This document shows, piece by piece, positions 53,001-61,566 of a stretch of DNA of 64,000 bases (its first letter is position 1; every line of letters starts with the position of its first letter). Origin of the DNA: CAZUMW01 sp964621615 (lineage in GTDB: Bacteria; Desulfobacterota; WTBG01; CAIYCZ01; CAIRTM01); assembly GCA_964621615.1 (NCBI GenBank), contig CAZUMW010000002.1, forward strand, positions 62,001 to 126,000, given 5' to 3'. A program made the translations under genes and the position numbers. A model generated the notes under the pieces. That model had not been told where the DNA came from, did no database searches, and saw only the letters and a program-made list of their open reading frames with translations.

Positions 53001-55446
53001 CACAATAGAGTTTCTGGGAAGAAAAGACTTTCAGGTAAAAATCCGCGGCTATCGCATTGAGCTCGGCGAAGTGGAGTATGCGCTGAAAAGCCACCGTGGT
53101 GTGGCCGATGCCGTTGCTGCTGTCAGGAAAGACAGCGCGGGGGATCAAAAACTTGTTGCGTATGTCGTACCCCGCAGGGAAGCGCTTACAACGGCAAAGG
53201 GCCTGAAGGCACATGTGGGGGACTTTTTGCCTGATTATATGATACCCAACAGCATTGGATTCGTCGATGCGCTCCCGCTCACTGCAAACGGTAAAATCGA
53301 TCGCAATGCACTCCCCTGGCCGGTACCCGCCCCGGCAGGCAGGACTGCCGGCTCCGCTCAGTCCGGACCGCACAGTGAAAACGCCAAGCGTGAAGCGGTG
53401 CTTTCCGTCATCAGGCAGGTGCTGCAGACAGAGGATATCGGACCTGACGATGATATGTTTGATTTCGGGGTCACCTCGTTGAATCTGATACAGATAGCAG
53501 AGATGCTCAAGGAGCGGTTCGGCGCCGCAGTCAGCGCGGAGACATTTCTGGATGCCCCGACGGCAGCGGGTATTGCCGCCCGGCTGGGAAACGGAAAGGC
53601 AGACGATGCGCCCCGGCCCTGTTGCGAGAAGCCCGGGGAGATTCGTGGCAGGGAGCCGGAGTTAGCGGTGAGCGCAAAAGCCGGCACAGGAACCCAGGAA
53701 GTACTTTCCGTGATCAAGCAGGTGCTGCAGACAGAGGATATCGGACCTGACGATGATATGTTTGATTTCGGGGTCACCTCGTTGAATCTGATACAGATAG
53801 CAGAGATGCTCAAGGAGCGGTTCGGCGCCGCAGTCAGCGCGGAGACATTTCTGGATTCCCCGACGGCAGGGGGTATTGCCGCCCGGCTGCAGCCTGCGGC
53901 GCCTGTAGCAGTTTCTTCGCCCGTTGCGCGGCATACCGCTGCGGCCGCTCCCGCCTCAATCCCGCTTGAGCACACCCTGCTGGATCGAAATGCATATGTT
54001 CTCAGGGCAAGCAACCGCACTTTTTCTCCGGGAGGCCTTTCCCGAAAGAGCGTGGGGCGGCTCCTCTACCTTCTCCACCAGAAGGAAATCAACGGGGAGA
54101 AAAAATATCTATACCCTTCGGCCGGAGGGCTTAATGCAGTGCAGACATATCTGTATGCACACAAGGGCCGCATAGAGGGTATCCCTCACGGAATTTACTA
54201 TTATCACCCTGTCGAGCATGCGCTGTACCGGATAACCGGCGATCCGGACATATCCCCCGCTATACATTTCCCCTTAAACCGGGATAGCTTCGATGCGGCT
54301 GCGTTTTCTGTTTATTTCATCGCGCAGCTTGATGCAATAGAGCCTGTCTATACGGTCATGAGCAGAGAGCTGGTTACTCTTGATGCAGGATATATGACCC
54401 AGCTGCTGCAAAGCAGGCAGGAGGACATAGGGGTTAGACTTTGTCCGGTGAGCGGGGTTGACTTTGAGAGCATACGGCACTTTTTCCGGCTGAGCCCGGC
54501 ACATATGTTTGTCCAGTGCCTCCTTGGCGGCCCTGCCGACTCATCCGCTCACCGCGCACAAGCACAAGATATAAAAACATATATAAAGACTACTGGGAGA
54601 AAGATACACGCTCACTTTCGCGAAGCCGACGGAGACCGGACATATCTGGACACCGACAGGATTGTTCAGTTTGAGCGCCTGAACGCCCTTTCCGAGGAGG
54701 AGCATGTATTGCTGCACCGCCGCCGGCTTCACCTGAGGACATTTACCAACGGCGCCCTTGGGCTAAAGCTTCCCCAGGGCCGTATAGATGATGCAGAGTA
54801 TATACTGCGGTCCACGCAGCGCAGCTACGAAAGCCGAACGGTGCCTTTTGTCTCCTTCAGCAGGTTCATGAAACTGCTTGGGCAGGAATCAATTGACGGC
54901 AAAGCCAGGCGCCTGTATCCTTCTATCAGCGGAACATATGCAGTGCACGCATATGTTTTTGTTAAGGAAAACGGTGTCGAGAATGTCGCCTCGGGCATAT
55001 ACCGCTATGAACCCGTTGAGCATTCGCTGCAGGCTGTCACGACTGGGCCTGCCTGCGACATTAAGGCGGCCCACTTTCCCGGAAACCGGTCCTACTATAA
55101 TCAGTCCAGATTTTCTCTTTTTCTCATTGCCGACCTGGAAAAGCTGCGGCCGAGCTTCGGCGAGGAGGCGCTCCACCTTGTAACGCTTGAAGCGGGGTGC
55201 ATAGGGCAGCTGCTTCTGGACAGGCAGGCTGAATTTGATATGGGTGTTTGCTCCATCGGGGGCATGCGCTTTGATAAGATCAGAGACGCCTTCAAGCTGA
55301 GCCGGGGGCAGATGCTCGTTCACAGCTTTGTGTGCGGTCCGGTCAGCCGGCTGCTTGCGGTCCCTGCCCACCGGAGGCTTATACCCCCGGCAGCGCCTCT
55401 TAAACACGGCATGCTGTCGCACTGGCTCAGGGGGCTTCGCTTGTGA
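50080..55446 (+). CDS. Single-module NRPS: formyltransferase, partial C, A, tandem carriers, tandem oxidase domains
   Basis: 1788 residues. Domains in order: formyltransferase (~1-300) with N95-x-H97 and D133 of the formyl-THF enzymes; the C-terminal half only of a condensation domain (~320-565, from 'YWAEQLL'), lacking any HHxxxDG; adenylation domain (~590-1085) with 'YVIFTSGSTGKPKG', 'FDLSVFDVFG', 'GGATEATVWSN', 'YRTGDRARFY' and 'NGKIDR'; two carrier domains (from 1107 and 1208) with phosphopantetheine sites S1133 and S1234 in D-F-G-V-T-S-L; and two SagB/McbC-type FMN oxidase domains (~1310-1500 and ~1580-1765). By-eye pocket residues (D-L-F-D-F-S-L-V-W) resemble cysteine-type codes. There is no thioesterase. 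Predicted: an N-formylated, oxidised one-residue product. Confidence 0.9.
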   Translation: MSGQKKFSCVLFGTTSLLIRCGDLIKHRGHTITGVVSSDPAVCSWAEKNSIACIAPGEDPAGFLARDPFDVLFSIINPAILQPPILDLPRKYAINYHDALLPRYAGMHATSWALLNREPQHGVTWHIMEPGVDTGAVLKQRCVTVGERDTAFSLNLKCFEAAISSFSELLEELAAGREKPVVQKKDERSYFGKYRRPEAGCVLSWRRGHAEIDALVRALDFGYVENPVGVPKIAVENSFVIVSKSHIAGSSSGAAPGTIVACDDRSVQVATAGRDLVLDRLHELDGSPLPLHDFMTRYRLSTGARLPGLTPDTEHRLTALYSDTCRHEAYWAEQLLHASPVSLTADRLLSPSCPQHRLASVLLRVPKPFIRLSESAGGPDRCRQLIAAFAAYISRVTEADDFALGYMHEQLSGRIDGLEAFFASCVPLVLKAGQQASFVNRMEQTAASVAEAERRITYPNDLFARYPWLEQAEPAVRRAAFPIAVSRVRSLDDYTAPPNSQCALVVSDDVRACRLVFDTSVFSRDFMYRMREHLCSFMQAVGDNPDRPVETLPLLTPGERQKIINEWNSTAADYDRGACIHRLFETQASRSPRNIATVFGGTALTYEELNKKANQIAWHLHKKGVGPGALVGISLDRSHEMIIGLLAILKAGGAYVPLEPSFPRERLLSIVRSAGIRNILTQKKHAGLFAGADAVLIETDREAETIAQENTGEGPSCAAAPDTTAYVIFTSGSTGKPKGAVVAHRPVINLIQWAHRTFSFSERDSVLFVTALSFDLSVFDVFGLLACGGTIHIVSDERRRDVNYLVDMMLEGRITFWDSAPAALDMLVPALRSRQQLSDPALRLVFLSGDWIPLSLPDTIRRHFPRAEVVALGGATEATVWSNFFRFDAVDPAWKSIPYGRPIQNARYYILDRRLNPCPVGVAGDLYIGGECLSSGYLNEPELTAQSFLHDPFADLPDARMYRTGDRARFYPDGTIEFLGRKDFQVKIRGYRIELGEVEYALKSHRGVADAVAAVRKDSAGDQKLVAYVVPRREALTTAKGLKAHVGDFLPDYMIPNSIGFVDALPLTANGKIDRNALPWPVPAPAGRTAGSAQSGPHSENAKREAVLSVIRQVLQTEDIGPDDDMFDFGVTSLNLIQIAEMLKERFGAAVSAETFLDAPTAAGIAARLGNGKADDAPRPCCEKPGEIRGREPELAVSAKAGTGTQEVLSVIKQVLQTEDIGPDDDMFDFGVTSLNLIQIAEMLKERFGAAVSAETFLDSPTAGGIAARLQPAAPVAVSSPVARHTAAAAPASIPLEHTLLDRNAYVLRASNRTFSPGGLSRKSVGRLLYLLHQKEINGEKKYLYPSAGGLNAVQTYLYAHKGRIEGIPHGIYYYHPVEHALYRITGDPDISPAIHFPLNRDSFDAAAFSVYFIAQLDAIEPVYTVMSRELVTLDAGYMTQLLQSRQEDIGVRLCPVSGVDFESIRHFFRLSPAHMFVQCLLGGPADSSAHRAQAQDIKTYIKTTGRKIHAHFREADGDRTYLDTDRIVQFERLNALSEEEHVLLHRRRLHLRTFTNGALGLKLPQGRIDDAEYILRSTQRSYESRTVPFVSFSRFMKLLGQESIDGKARRLYPSISGTYAVHAYVFVKENGVENVASGIYRYEPVEHSLQAVTTGPACDIKAAHFPGNRSYYNQSRFSLFLIADLEKLRPSFGEEALHLVTLEAGCIGQLLLDRQAEFDMGVCSIGGMRFDKIRDAFKLSRGQMLVHSFVCGPVSRLLAVPAHRRLIPPAAPLKHGMLSHWLRGLRL
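53398..53586 (+). repeat. First copy of the duplicated carrier-domain segment
   Basis: 189 bp, repeated at 53701-53889 with about five differences by eye (residue changes R/K, A/S and A/G, the rest silent). Such near-identity inside one gene suggests recent duplication or gene conversion. Confidence 0.9.
53701..53889 (+). repeat. Second copy of the duplicated carrier-domain segment
   Basis: Direct repeat of 53398-53586, offset 303 bp, in the same reading frame. The ~100-bp linkers between copies are unrelated, so the unit of duplication matches the carrier domain itself. Confidence 0.9.
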
Positions 55447-55450
55447 TCCG

Positions 55451-56278
55451 TTACAGCCTGCCGTCGGGATTTTCCGCAATATGCTTCAGGCTTTGCCCGA
55501 ACCGGTATGAGTGCAGGCCATAGACAAGGCGGTGGTCGGTTGTGGCGAACAACGAAAGCGCCGCCCTGGCTGTTACTGCGTCTTTGTCAACGGCCGGCTG
55601 CACGGCAGGGCCGCTTAAATGAAATTTGTTTCCCATATTGATAGCCGGCAGGATATCCTTGCGCATTACAAAGTTAGCGGGTGTGGAATAGACGTGGCTT
55701 GAAAGCGTTATATTGGAAATCAGCCCGCGCTCAAACGCCAGGGTAAAGGCGACCCGCTGTCCGACAAGCCGATACAGGCCCCACCTGTAGGATATATTAG
55801 TTAAAAAGGTCAGCACGGGGCTTTGCCGGGCTGAAAGGTGTCGGCTTTTCGTGCTTTCAATGCCCGAAAACAGCTCCTGCTGAATGAGCTCCAGCGGTTT
55901 TGTGTGCGGGTTTTCCAGCATGACGTATGTTGCGATATCGGTACCCGGCACCAGTACGGTATTTGCAATGTGTATTTCTTCAAGCTGATATGCGCTGCTT
56001 CCGAAAACGATCTGGTTGAATTCCGGGTTTTCCGCTATGGCAAGCGCCAGCAGCTTATTTGCAACCGGCGAAAAGGTGATCCTTCTGCCGGTACGGGAGC
56101 TGTATTCGCGCACGAACCGGCTCAGGTTCCCGGCTGCGATAGTATATTCAACGGAAGCGAACGGATCACAGGATTTTCTAAGCAGGCTGAGCATCTCAAC
56201 TTTGTGCTGCCCGATGTGTTCGGCTTTCAGCCGATGCATTTTCAGTTTTTTTTCAGGCCTTTGAAAAAAAGTATGCAT
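55451..56278 (-). CDS. E2-type (2-oxoacid dehydrogenase) acyltransferase-like protein, degenerate active site
   Basis: 275 residues with the catalytic fold of dihydrolipoyl acyltransferases/CAT but no lipoyl or peripheral-binding domain. The C-terminal signature reads 'SLFATTDHRLVYGLHSYRFGQ'; in active E2 enzymes it is D-H-R-x-x-D-G, so the His is kept but the catalytic-loop Asp is Tyr. Other family stretches: 'VEYTIAAGNLSRFVREYSSRTGRRITFSPVANKLLALAIAENPEFN'. It is convergent with the NRPS gene, 4 bp apart at their ends. A role in release or transfer of the NRPS product is possible but unproven. Confidence 0.78.
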   Translation of the reverse strand: MHTFFQRPEKKLKMHRLKAEHIGQHKVEMLSLLRKSCDPFASVEYTIAAGNLSRFVREYSSRTGRRITFSPVANKLLALAIAENPEFNQIVFGSSAYQLEEIHIANTVLVPGTDIATYVMLENPHTKPLELIQQELFSGIESTKSRHLSARQSPVLTFLTNISYRWGLYRLVGQRVAFTLAFERGLISNITLSSHVYSTPANFVMRKDILPAINMGNKFHLSGPAVQPAVDKDAVTARAALSLFATTDHRLVYGLHSYRFGQSLKHIAENPDGRL

Positions 56279-56329
56279 GCCTCACTCCGGGGATAATAAT
56301 AACTTTTCTCTAGCATAAATAATGGTTTT

Positions 56330-59300
56330 TTAGATTTCTTCGAACCTGCCGTCACTGAGCGCGCAGGCGGGTACGGTTCTGTCCACATTTCGCATAAGCT
56401 CCACCGTCGGGGGATGGCAGGTAAAAAGCAAAATCTGCAGGGAGCGGGAAAGCTCAACAATGGTTTCCGCAGCTGCGCGGGCCCGGTGCGGATCAAAATT
56501 TACCAATATATCGTCGAAAACCAGCGGGAGGGCCTCAGAGCGGCTGACAAATTCCTTCGCAAAACCGAACCGCAGCGACAGGTACAGCTGCTCCGCCGTT
56601 CCCCGGCTGAGCTGATCGATCTCACGGGTGGAGCCGTCGGGAGCAATAACAACAATCTGATCCCGGCCGGCAGGCGCGCGGATTTCCGTGTAGCTTCCCC
56701 TGGTAAAAGAGGTGAAATAGCGCTCGGCCTCTTTCAGGACTGCCGGCCGGCGCTCGCGCTCGTATTTTTCCCGGGCCCTGTCAATAAGGTGCTCTGCGAT
56801 TTTCAGGACCGCCCATTGCTCGGCGGCGGACTCCACCCCGGCCCGGCAGGACCGGCCTTCAATAAGCAACCGGGAAAGCTCCTGTGAATTTTCCAGCTGC
56901 TCCAGCTGCGATCTGAGCTGACCGCCGTTGTCTATAGCATATCTTTGCTCCTGCTCTCTTTGATCTATCGCCTCCTCCAGCTCTTTGAGCTCGCAGGTCA
57001 GATCCTCAGACGTTGTGCTTTCAAGCTCTCTTTCCAGGTGCTCGAGCGCATCACCGCTGCCGGTGAGCTGTCGAAGGCGCGTTTCAAGAGTGTGAACAGC
57101 GCTCTCCAGCTCTTTTCGCCGCTCATAGTCGGAAGCCCTGAGCCTGAACGCTTCCTCATCGGTTACAGATGCTGCCTCAAACAGGTCGCTGATCTCTTTC
57201 CGGCGCTTTTCAATCTGGCTTTGCAGCGGCCGGATCTGATCGTTGCAGTCTTTCATGCGGCGTTTCAATTCATCTGCCCGGCTGCGGACTTTTTCTGCCT
57301 TTTCGAGTCGGGCGTGAAGAGCTGAAACGCATTTTGATACATCATCATTTGCCGGCTTTTCCCAGCCGGCTGCTTGTGCAATTGAGCGGACCTCACTGCA
57401 AAAGGAATCTATAAACTCCTGCAGGATTTGCAACTGCCTGCGGTGCCGGTCAACCTCGGCAAGCTGACCGCGGGCCTTTTCAACAGCCTGAAGCATCTGA
57501 GGAGCGCTTTCAGCAGAAAGGGTGGTCCGCAGGCCTGTCCGCTGCAGAAGGGCTTTCCACCGGCGCATGCAGTCCTGCAGCTCAGCCTGCGCGTGCAGGT
57601 AGTGCTGCTCAGCATCGCCGACCCTGCGTTTTGCCTGCTCAGTGTGCTTTCCGGCTTCTGCGAGTATCTTTTCTGCATGTTCCCTGTCGCGTGTAATCCG
57701 CTCATGCTGCTCAAGGCGGCTGAAAAGAGCATCAAGGAGTGCTGCAGGGTCATCCGGCGCAGCTTTCCCGATATCGCACTGCTTTGCTGCACAGAGCGCT
57801 TTTTCTTCATATGCGGCAATGGTTTCCGCCATCCTGCTGATCCGCATGCAGTCGCTCTCGATGGACTTCAGCTGCTCCCGGGCTGTTTCCAGCGTGGAAA
57901 GGGTGGTTTTAGCGCTTTCCGGGGTAAGGGTGTCAGGCAGCCCTGCAACAGACAGCCAGCCCCGCCACTGCCGGGTGACGGCATCCAGCTGCTGTTCGGC
58001 ATGCGCTTTTTCGGCTTCAGACCGCTGCCGTCTTTCCTGTGCGGCTTTCAGGTGTTCGGCTGCGTCGTCCCGCCTTTGCTCCGCTATCCGGAAGCGCTGC
58101 AGATTCTGCTGCTCCTGCTCTGTCAGCTCTTCCGCATCGTCAATGCTTTTTTCATCGCACGCATGATCAAAACCCAGTGCCCGTGCTTCTTTTTGAATCT
58201 GCGCATCTGTTTCTGCACGGCGGCTGTGTAATGCGTCGATTTCCTGCTGAAGCTTATAAATACTATTCTCGAGCTCTTTTATTTCCTTCTCTGATTCTGC
58301 TGCTCTTTTTTTCGTGCGGGCAGCCGAAGCTTTCAGGAGCAGGGCCGGCAGAACGGCAATTATTGCTGAAAGCCCGAGGATGAGGCATGCGAACACCCAG
58401 TCGCCGTGACGGATTCCTGCTGCAAGAAAGCCTGCAAGGCCGAGCGCGAGCACCAGGGCGGCCGACCAGGCAGGAACGGATGCCGTAGCGTGGGCGGGCC
58501 GGGCTTTTAACCGCGCGGCGCGTGCTTCAAGATCATGCTTTTTTTCTTCGCTGAAGCTGTGCATGAACAGATGCTGCCGGCGGGTGTTCAGCAGAGATCG
58601 CAGCCGGCGCAGCGAATCCTTCCGGCGGGCAAGCTCTTTGCTGTCTTTTGCTCCCGGCTCAGGTATCTCTGCGAGGGCTTTTTCCATCCGGGCAAGATCA
58701 GCTTCGGCATCGGCAACAGCCTGTTGTGCATCACGGAGCCGCCGATCGGCGTCTTTCACCTCTGACCGGCATTCGGAAATACGGCGCTGATATTCAGACA
58801 CCTGCTCCTGGACGGCAAGAGATGTGTCGAATGCTTTAAGGCGCTGTTCGGTCCAGTCAAGCCCGACATTTCGCAGCGTGTCGGAAAGGTGCTCTCGGCG
58901 GGTTTCGCACTGCTTTTCTATACCGGGCAGATCCCGCCGGGCATTTTCATAGGTTTCTCGGCCAAGCTTCAGCCTGCCAATGGCGTCTGTATCCATGTTT
59001 TCAAAGGGCCGGGGGAGCTGTTCGAGCCCGGTTTGTGCGCGGTGCTCATTTGTTTGAGCATCCTGCAGCAACCGCTTTTGCTGGCTCAGCTCAAGCTCCC
59101 GGTCGTGCACAGCCGCCTTTGCCGCGTCGACCATCCTGATATGCGCCTGTATCTCCTCCCTGACCGGCACGGACATATCAAAAACTCTCAGATTTTCTTC
59201 ATCCCATTCATCCCCGATATTATAAAGCATGTCAACGAGCTGCTTTTCAGCAAGTGAGAGGCTTTTTTGTGTATCCACGCAATTTTGCCGGTTTTTCTCG

Positions 59301-60289
59301 AAAAGCTGCAGGCTGCGGTCAAGGCGGTGAATATCATCAGCTGAGGAAAGCAGTATCGGCTCTTCCTGCAGAGCGACGAGCTCCTTCTCCGCGGTTTCTT
59401 TCTGAGAGCCAATGTCTTGCATACGATCCTCGATGCTGCGCTTTTCCGCGTTGAGGACATCAAGGCGGCTGACCCCCTCTTCGGGAAAGCGTTCAACTGC
59501 AGGAAGCATGAGCAGCTGATTCCGGCTGTCGCACAGGGCTATCCAGTCCTCCCGGGCCCCCAGGAGCAGCCGCACCCGCTCCAGCCGCTGCCGGGAGGTT
59601 TTCAGCTCTGCCGAAATATCCTGTATGGATAATTCGCATGATTGCAGCGCCGCATAAATGCGCTCGTACTCATCCTGGTCTTTTTCATGGGCTTTGATCT
59701 GCTGGTCAATGGTTTCTATGCGGCTGAGAAGCGCGTTTATTACCGGCTTTGATGCCTGGGGCGCAAACAGCTCGCCTGATTGCTTTTTCAGCTCCCGGGT
59801 GATGTCGGTTATTGTCCGGCGCCCGAACCCTGTGCCCGCGCTGTAAATCGCATCGCGCACCTTCTCTGTTTTAAGCGAATCAAATGTCTGGAGCTCTGAC
59901 AGGCTGAAGGCGAAAATGTTGTTGTACAGGTCAGCGGTCGCGGAGCCGATAAGCCGGTGAAATTTCTCTTCACCGCCCTGGGAGCCGTCGGGGAAGGTGA
60001 CCGTGAACTGACCGGTTCCCTTGCCGGCGAAGCGCTCAACAATAACCCGGCCCTCGCTGCCGTCATACAGCACAACGCGGCCCCCTTTCCGGCCTCCTCT
60101 GAGCGGAGGATAAAACTCCTTTTGCCTGCGGGAGGGAAGTCCGAAAAGAACAGAGCGGAGAAACGCAAGCAGGGTTGACTTGCCGGCTTCGTTGTCGCCC
60201 AGCACAACAGTCAGACCAGGCGGTATGTTTTCAAACGACAGGTCTGCAAACCGGCCGAAGCCATCGATATGAAATTCAGCCATCCGCAT
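56330..60289 (-). CDS. YhaN-like SMC/Rad50-type AAA ATPase
   Basis: 1319 residues. Walker A 'LTVVLGDNEAGKSTLLAFLRSVLFGLPSRRQKEFYPPLRGG' at the N-terminus; long coiled-coil arms with many Gln/Glu/Arg heptads in the middle, interrupted by two adjacent hydrophobic helices near residues 605-655 ('WSAALVLALGLAGFLAAGIRHGDWVFACLILGLSAIIAVLPALLL'); and the C-terminal signature/Walker B region 'STREIDQLSRGTAEQLYLSLRFGF ... LPLVFDDILVNFDPHRARA'. It forms with the YhaO-like nuclease a DNA-end processing or SbcCD-like complex. The membrane-type helix pair in mid-coil is a feature of YhaN proteins. Its ATG overlaps the stop of the nuclease gene by 1 bp. Confidence 0.9.
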   Translation of the reverse strand: MRMAEFHIDGFGRFADLSFENIPPGLTVVLGDNEAGKSTLLAFLRSVLFGLPSRRQKEFYPPLRGGRKGGRVVLYDGSEGRVIVERFAGKGTGQFTVTFPDGSQGGEEKFHRLIGSATADLYNNIFAFSLSELQTFDSLKTEKVRDAIYSAGTGFGRRTITDITRELKKQSGELFAPQASKPVINALLSRIETIDQQIKAHEKDQDEYERIYAALQSCELSIQDISAELKTSRQRLERVRLLLGAREDWIALCDSRNQLLMLPAVERFPEEGVSRLDVLNAEKRSIEDRMQDIGSQKETAEKELVALQEEPILLSSADDIHRLDRSLQLFEKNRQNCVDTQKSLSLAEKQLVDMLYNIGDEWDEENLRVFDMSVPVREEIQAHIRMVDAAKAAVHDRELELSQQKRLLQDAQTNEHRAQTGLEQLPRPFENMDTDAIGRLKLGRETYENARRDLPGIEKQCETRREHLSDTLRNVGLDWTEQRLKAFDTSLAVQEQVSEYQRRISECRSEVKDADRRLRDAQQAVADAEADLARMEKALAEIPEPGAKDSKELARRKDSLRRLRSLLNTRRQHLFMHSFSEEKKHDLEARAARLKARPAHATASVPAWSAALVLALGLAGFLAAGIRHGDWVFACLILGLSAIIAVLPALLLKASAARTKKRAAESEKEIKELENSIYKLQQEIDALHSRRAETDAQIQKEARALGFDHACDEKSIDDAEELTEQEQQNLQRFRIAEQRRDDAAEHLKAAQERRQRSEAEKAHAEQQLDAVTRQWRGWLSVAGLPDTLTPESAKTTLSTLETAREQLKSIESDCMRISRMAETIAAYEEKALCAAKQCDIGKAAPDDPAALLDALFSRLEQHERITRDREHAEKILAEAGKHTEQAKRRVGDAEQHYLHAQAELQDCMRRWKALLQRTGLRTTLSAESAPQMLQAVEKARGQLAEVDRHRRQLQILQEFIDSFCSEVRSIAQAAGWEKPANDDVSKCVSALHARLEKAEKVRSRADELKRRMKDCNDQIRPLQSQIEKRRKEISDLFEAASVTDEEAFRLRASDYERRKELESAVHTLETRLRQLTGSGDALEHLERELESTTSEDLTCELKELEEAIDQREQEQRYAIDNGGQLRSQLEQLENSQELSRLLIEGRSCRAGVESAAEQWAVLKIAEHLIDRAREKYERERRPAVLKEAERYFTSFTRGSYTEIRAPAGRDQIVVIAPDGSTREIDQLSRGTAEQLYLSLRFGFAKEFVSRSEALPLVFDDILVNFDPHRARAAAETIVELSRSLQILLFTCHPPTVELMRNVDRTVPACALSDGRFEEI

Positions 60290-61566
60290 CAGTCATCATC
60301 CTCTATGAACATATCGACGCAGAGGCTTTCCGCCCGGTCAAGAAGCGATCGCATCATGCTGTCATCCGTCCTGCGTAAGATTTTGCCGGCTCTTTTATAT
60401 TCATACAGCTCGGCAAGGACGCTTTGCAGCGCATCTGTTTCTGCAGGCGAGCGCCGTATCGATTCGATAAGGCGCAGCAGATCGCCGAGAAAGTCCTGCG
60501 CGCCTCGCCTTGCATCCAGGTCAACCTCCGGGCGGGTGCGGACACGCAGCTTTTCCACCCAGACGAACGGGGTCCGGTCGATGCCGAGCAGGTGCAGCGC
60601 ATCAAGCAGGTCCTGTGCAGCATTGGGCCTGGTCAGCGAGCGATGAAGAGGGCCGCGGCCGCGGACAGTGACCCGGCAGATCACATGGCGCCCCCCGGCG
60701 CTCCCGGCCAGCTCGCCCATCTGTTCCTCTATGCAGGCAATAAGCTTTTCCATGCTGTCAATCCGGGATATGTCCACCTCGCACGTCAGCCAACGCAGGC
60801 TGTCTGTTGCGATAAATTCCGGCTCCGCATCGAGGCTGCCCCCGGAGTTGACGCGCACAAAAAAACACCCGCGCGGGCCGGGCTCGTTAATGTGGCGTCC
60901 CTGCGTGTTTCCCGGATAGCCGATAAACGGGCTGCCGGGCCGCAGCACGGCAGATTCGTGAATGTGGCCGAGCGCCCAGTAATCAAGGCCTGCAGCAGCC
61001 AGTTCATCCACTGAGCGCGGAGCATACTGTTCGTGTCGCTGATTGCCGCCGGCATTGCAGTGGAGCAGGCCGATCTGGAAGGCCTCCTTGCCCTGCCGCT
61101 TAAAGCCTCTGCCGAAGCGCTTTCCGATTTTCCGTGTCGGGTAGCTGATTCCGTGTATGCGGGCCACCGGCACACCCTGCTTTTTGAACACGACGGATTC
61201 CAGGTCCGAGCCGAAGCTGTGTACGCTGTCCGGCATGGTTATCGCGTCGGCCCAGCCGTCGAGCGGATCATGATTGCCATGCACGATATAGGCAGGGATA
61301 CCGGCTTCAGCGAGCCTGCGCAGGCCGTCGCGAAACCGCAGCTGAGCCCGCAGGCTGCGGTCAGCGCCGTCATAAACGTCGCCCGCTACAAGTAAAAAAT
61401 CAGCTTTTCTGTGTATGCACAGATCGATAACGGCATCAAATGCTGTAAATGTTGCCTCCCGGACCTCCTGAACAACACGGCTCTGATCCTCAGGCAGGCG
61501 GCTGAGGCCGAGAAAAGGGCTGTCGAGATGAAGATCTGCTGCATGAACAAACGAGAAAGCGGGCAT
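60289..61566 (-). CDS. YhaO/SbcD-like DNA repair metallophosphoesterase
   Basis: 425 residues. Calcineurin-type metal motifs in order: 'FVHAADLHLDSPF' (D-x-H), 'DFLLVAGDVYDGADRS' (G-D-x-x-D), 'AYIVHGNHDPL' (G-N-H-D), 'IGLLHCNAGG', and 'LDYWALGHIHESAVL' (G-H-x-H). These define a Mre11/SbcD/YhaO nuclease with two metal ions. The C-terminal ~170 residues cap the core. It is translated together with the large ATPase and is cytoplasmic. Likely acts in DNA end repair; no phage-defence neighbour is present. Confidence 0.9.
   Translation of the reverse strand: MPAFSFVHAADLHLDSPFLGLSRLPEDQSRVVQEVREATFTAFDAVIDLCIHRKADFLLVAGDVYDGADRSLRAQLRFRDGLRRLAEAGIPAYIVHGNHDPLDGWADAITMPDSVHSFGSDLESVVFKKQGVPVARIHGISYPTRKIGKRFGRGFKRQGKEAFQIGLLHCNAGGNQRHEQYAPRSVDELAAAGLDYWALGHIHESAVLRPGSPFIGYPGNTQGRHINEPGPRGCFFVRVNSGGSLDAEPEFIATDSLRWLTCEVDISRIDSMEKLIACIEEQMGELAGSAGGRHVICRVTVRGRGPLHRSLTRPNAAQDLLDALHLLGIDRTPFVWVEKLRVRTRPEVDLDARRGAQDFLGDLLRLIESIRRSPAETDALQSVLAELYEYKRAGKILRRTDDSMMRSLLDRAESLCVDMFIEDDD

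Noticed and set aside
53398..53889. Assembly error in the NRPS gene
   Set aside because: The linkers and several single-base differences between copies argue for two real copies, though long reads would be decisive.
56330..61566. YhaO/YhaN pair as a phage-defence system
   Set aside because: The architecture is the ordinary YhaO/YhaN repair-type pair and no defence gene is next to it.
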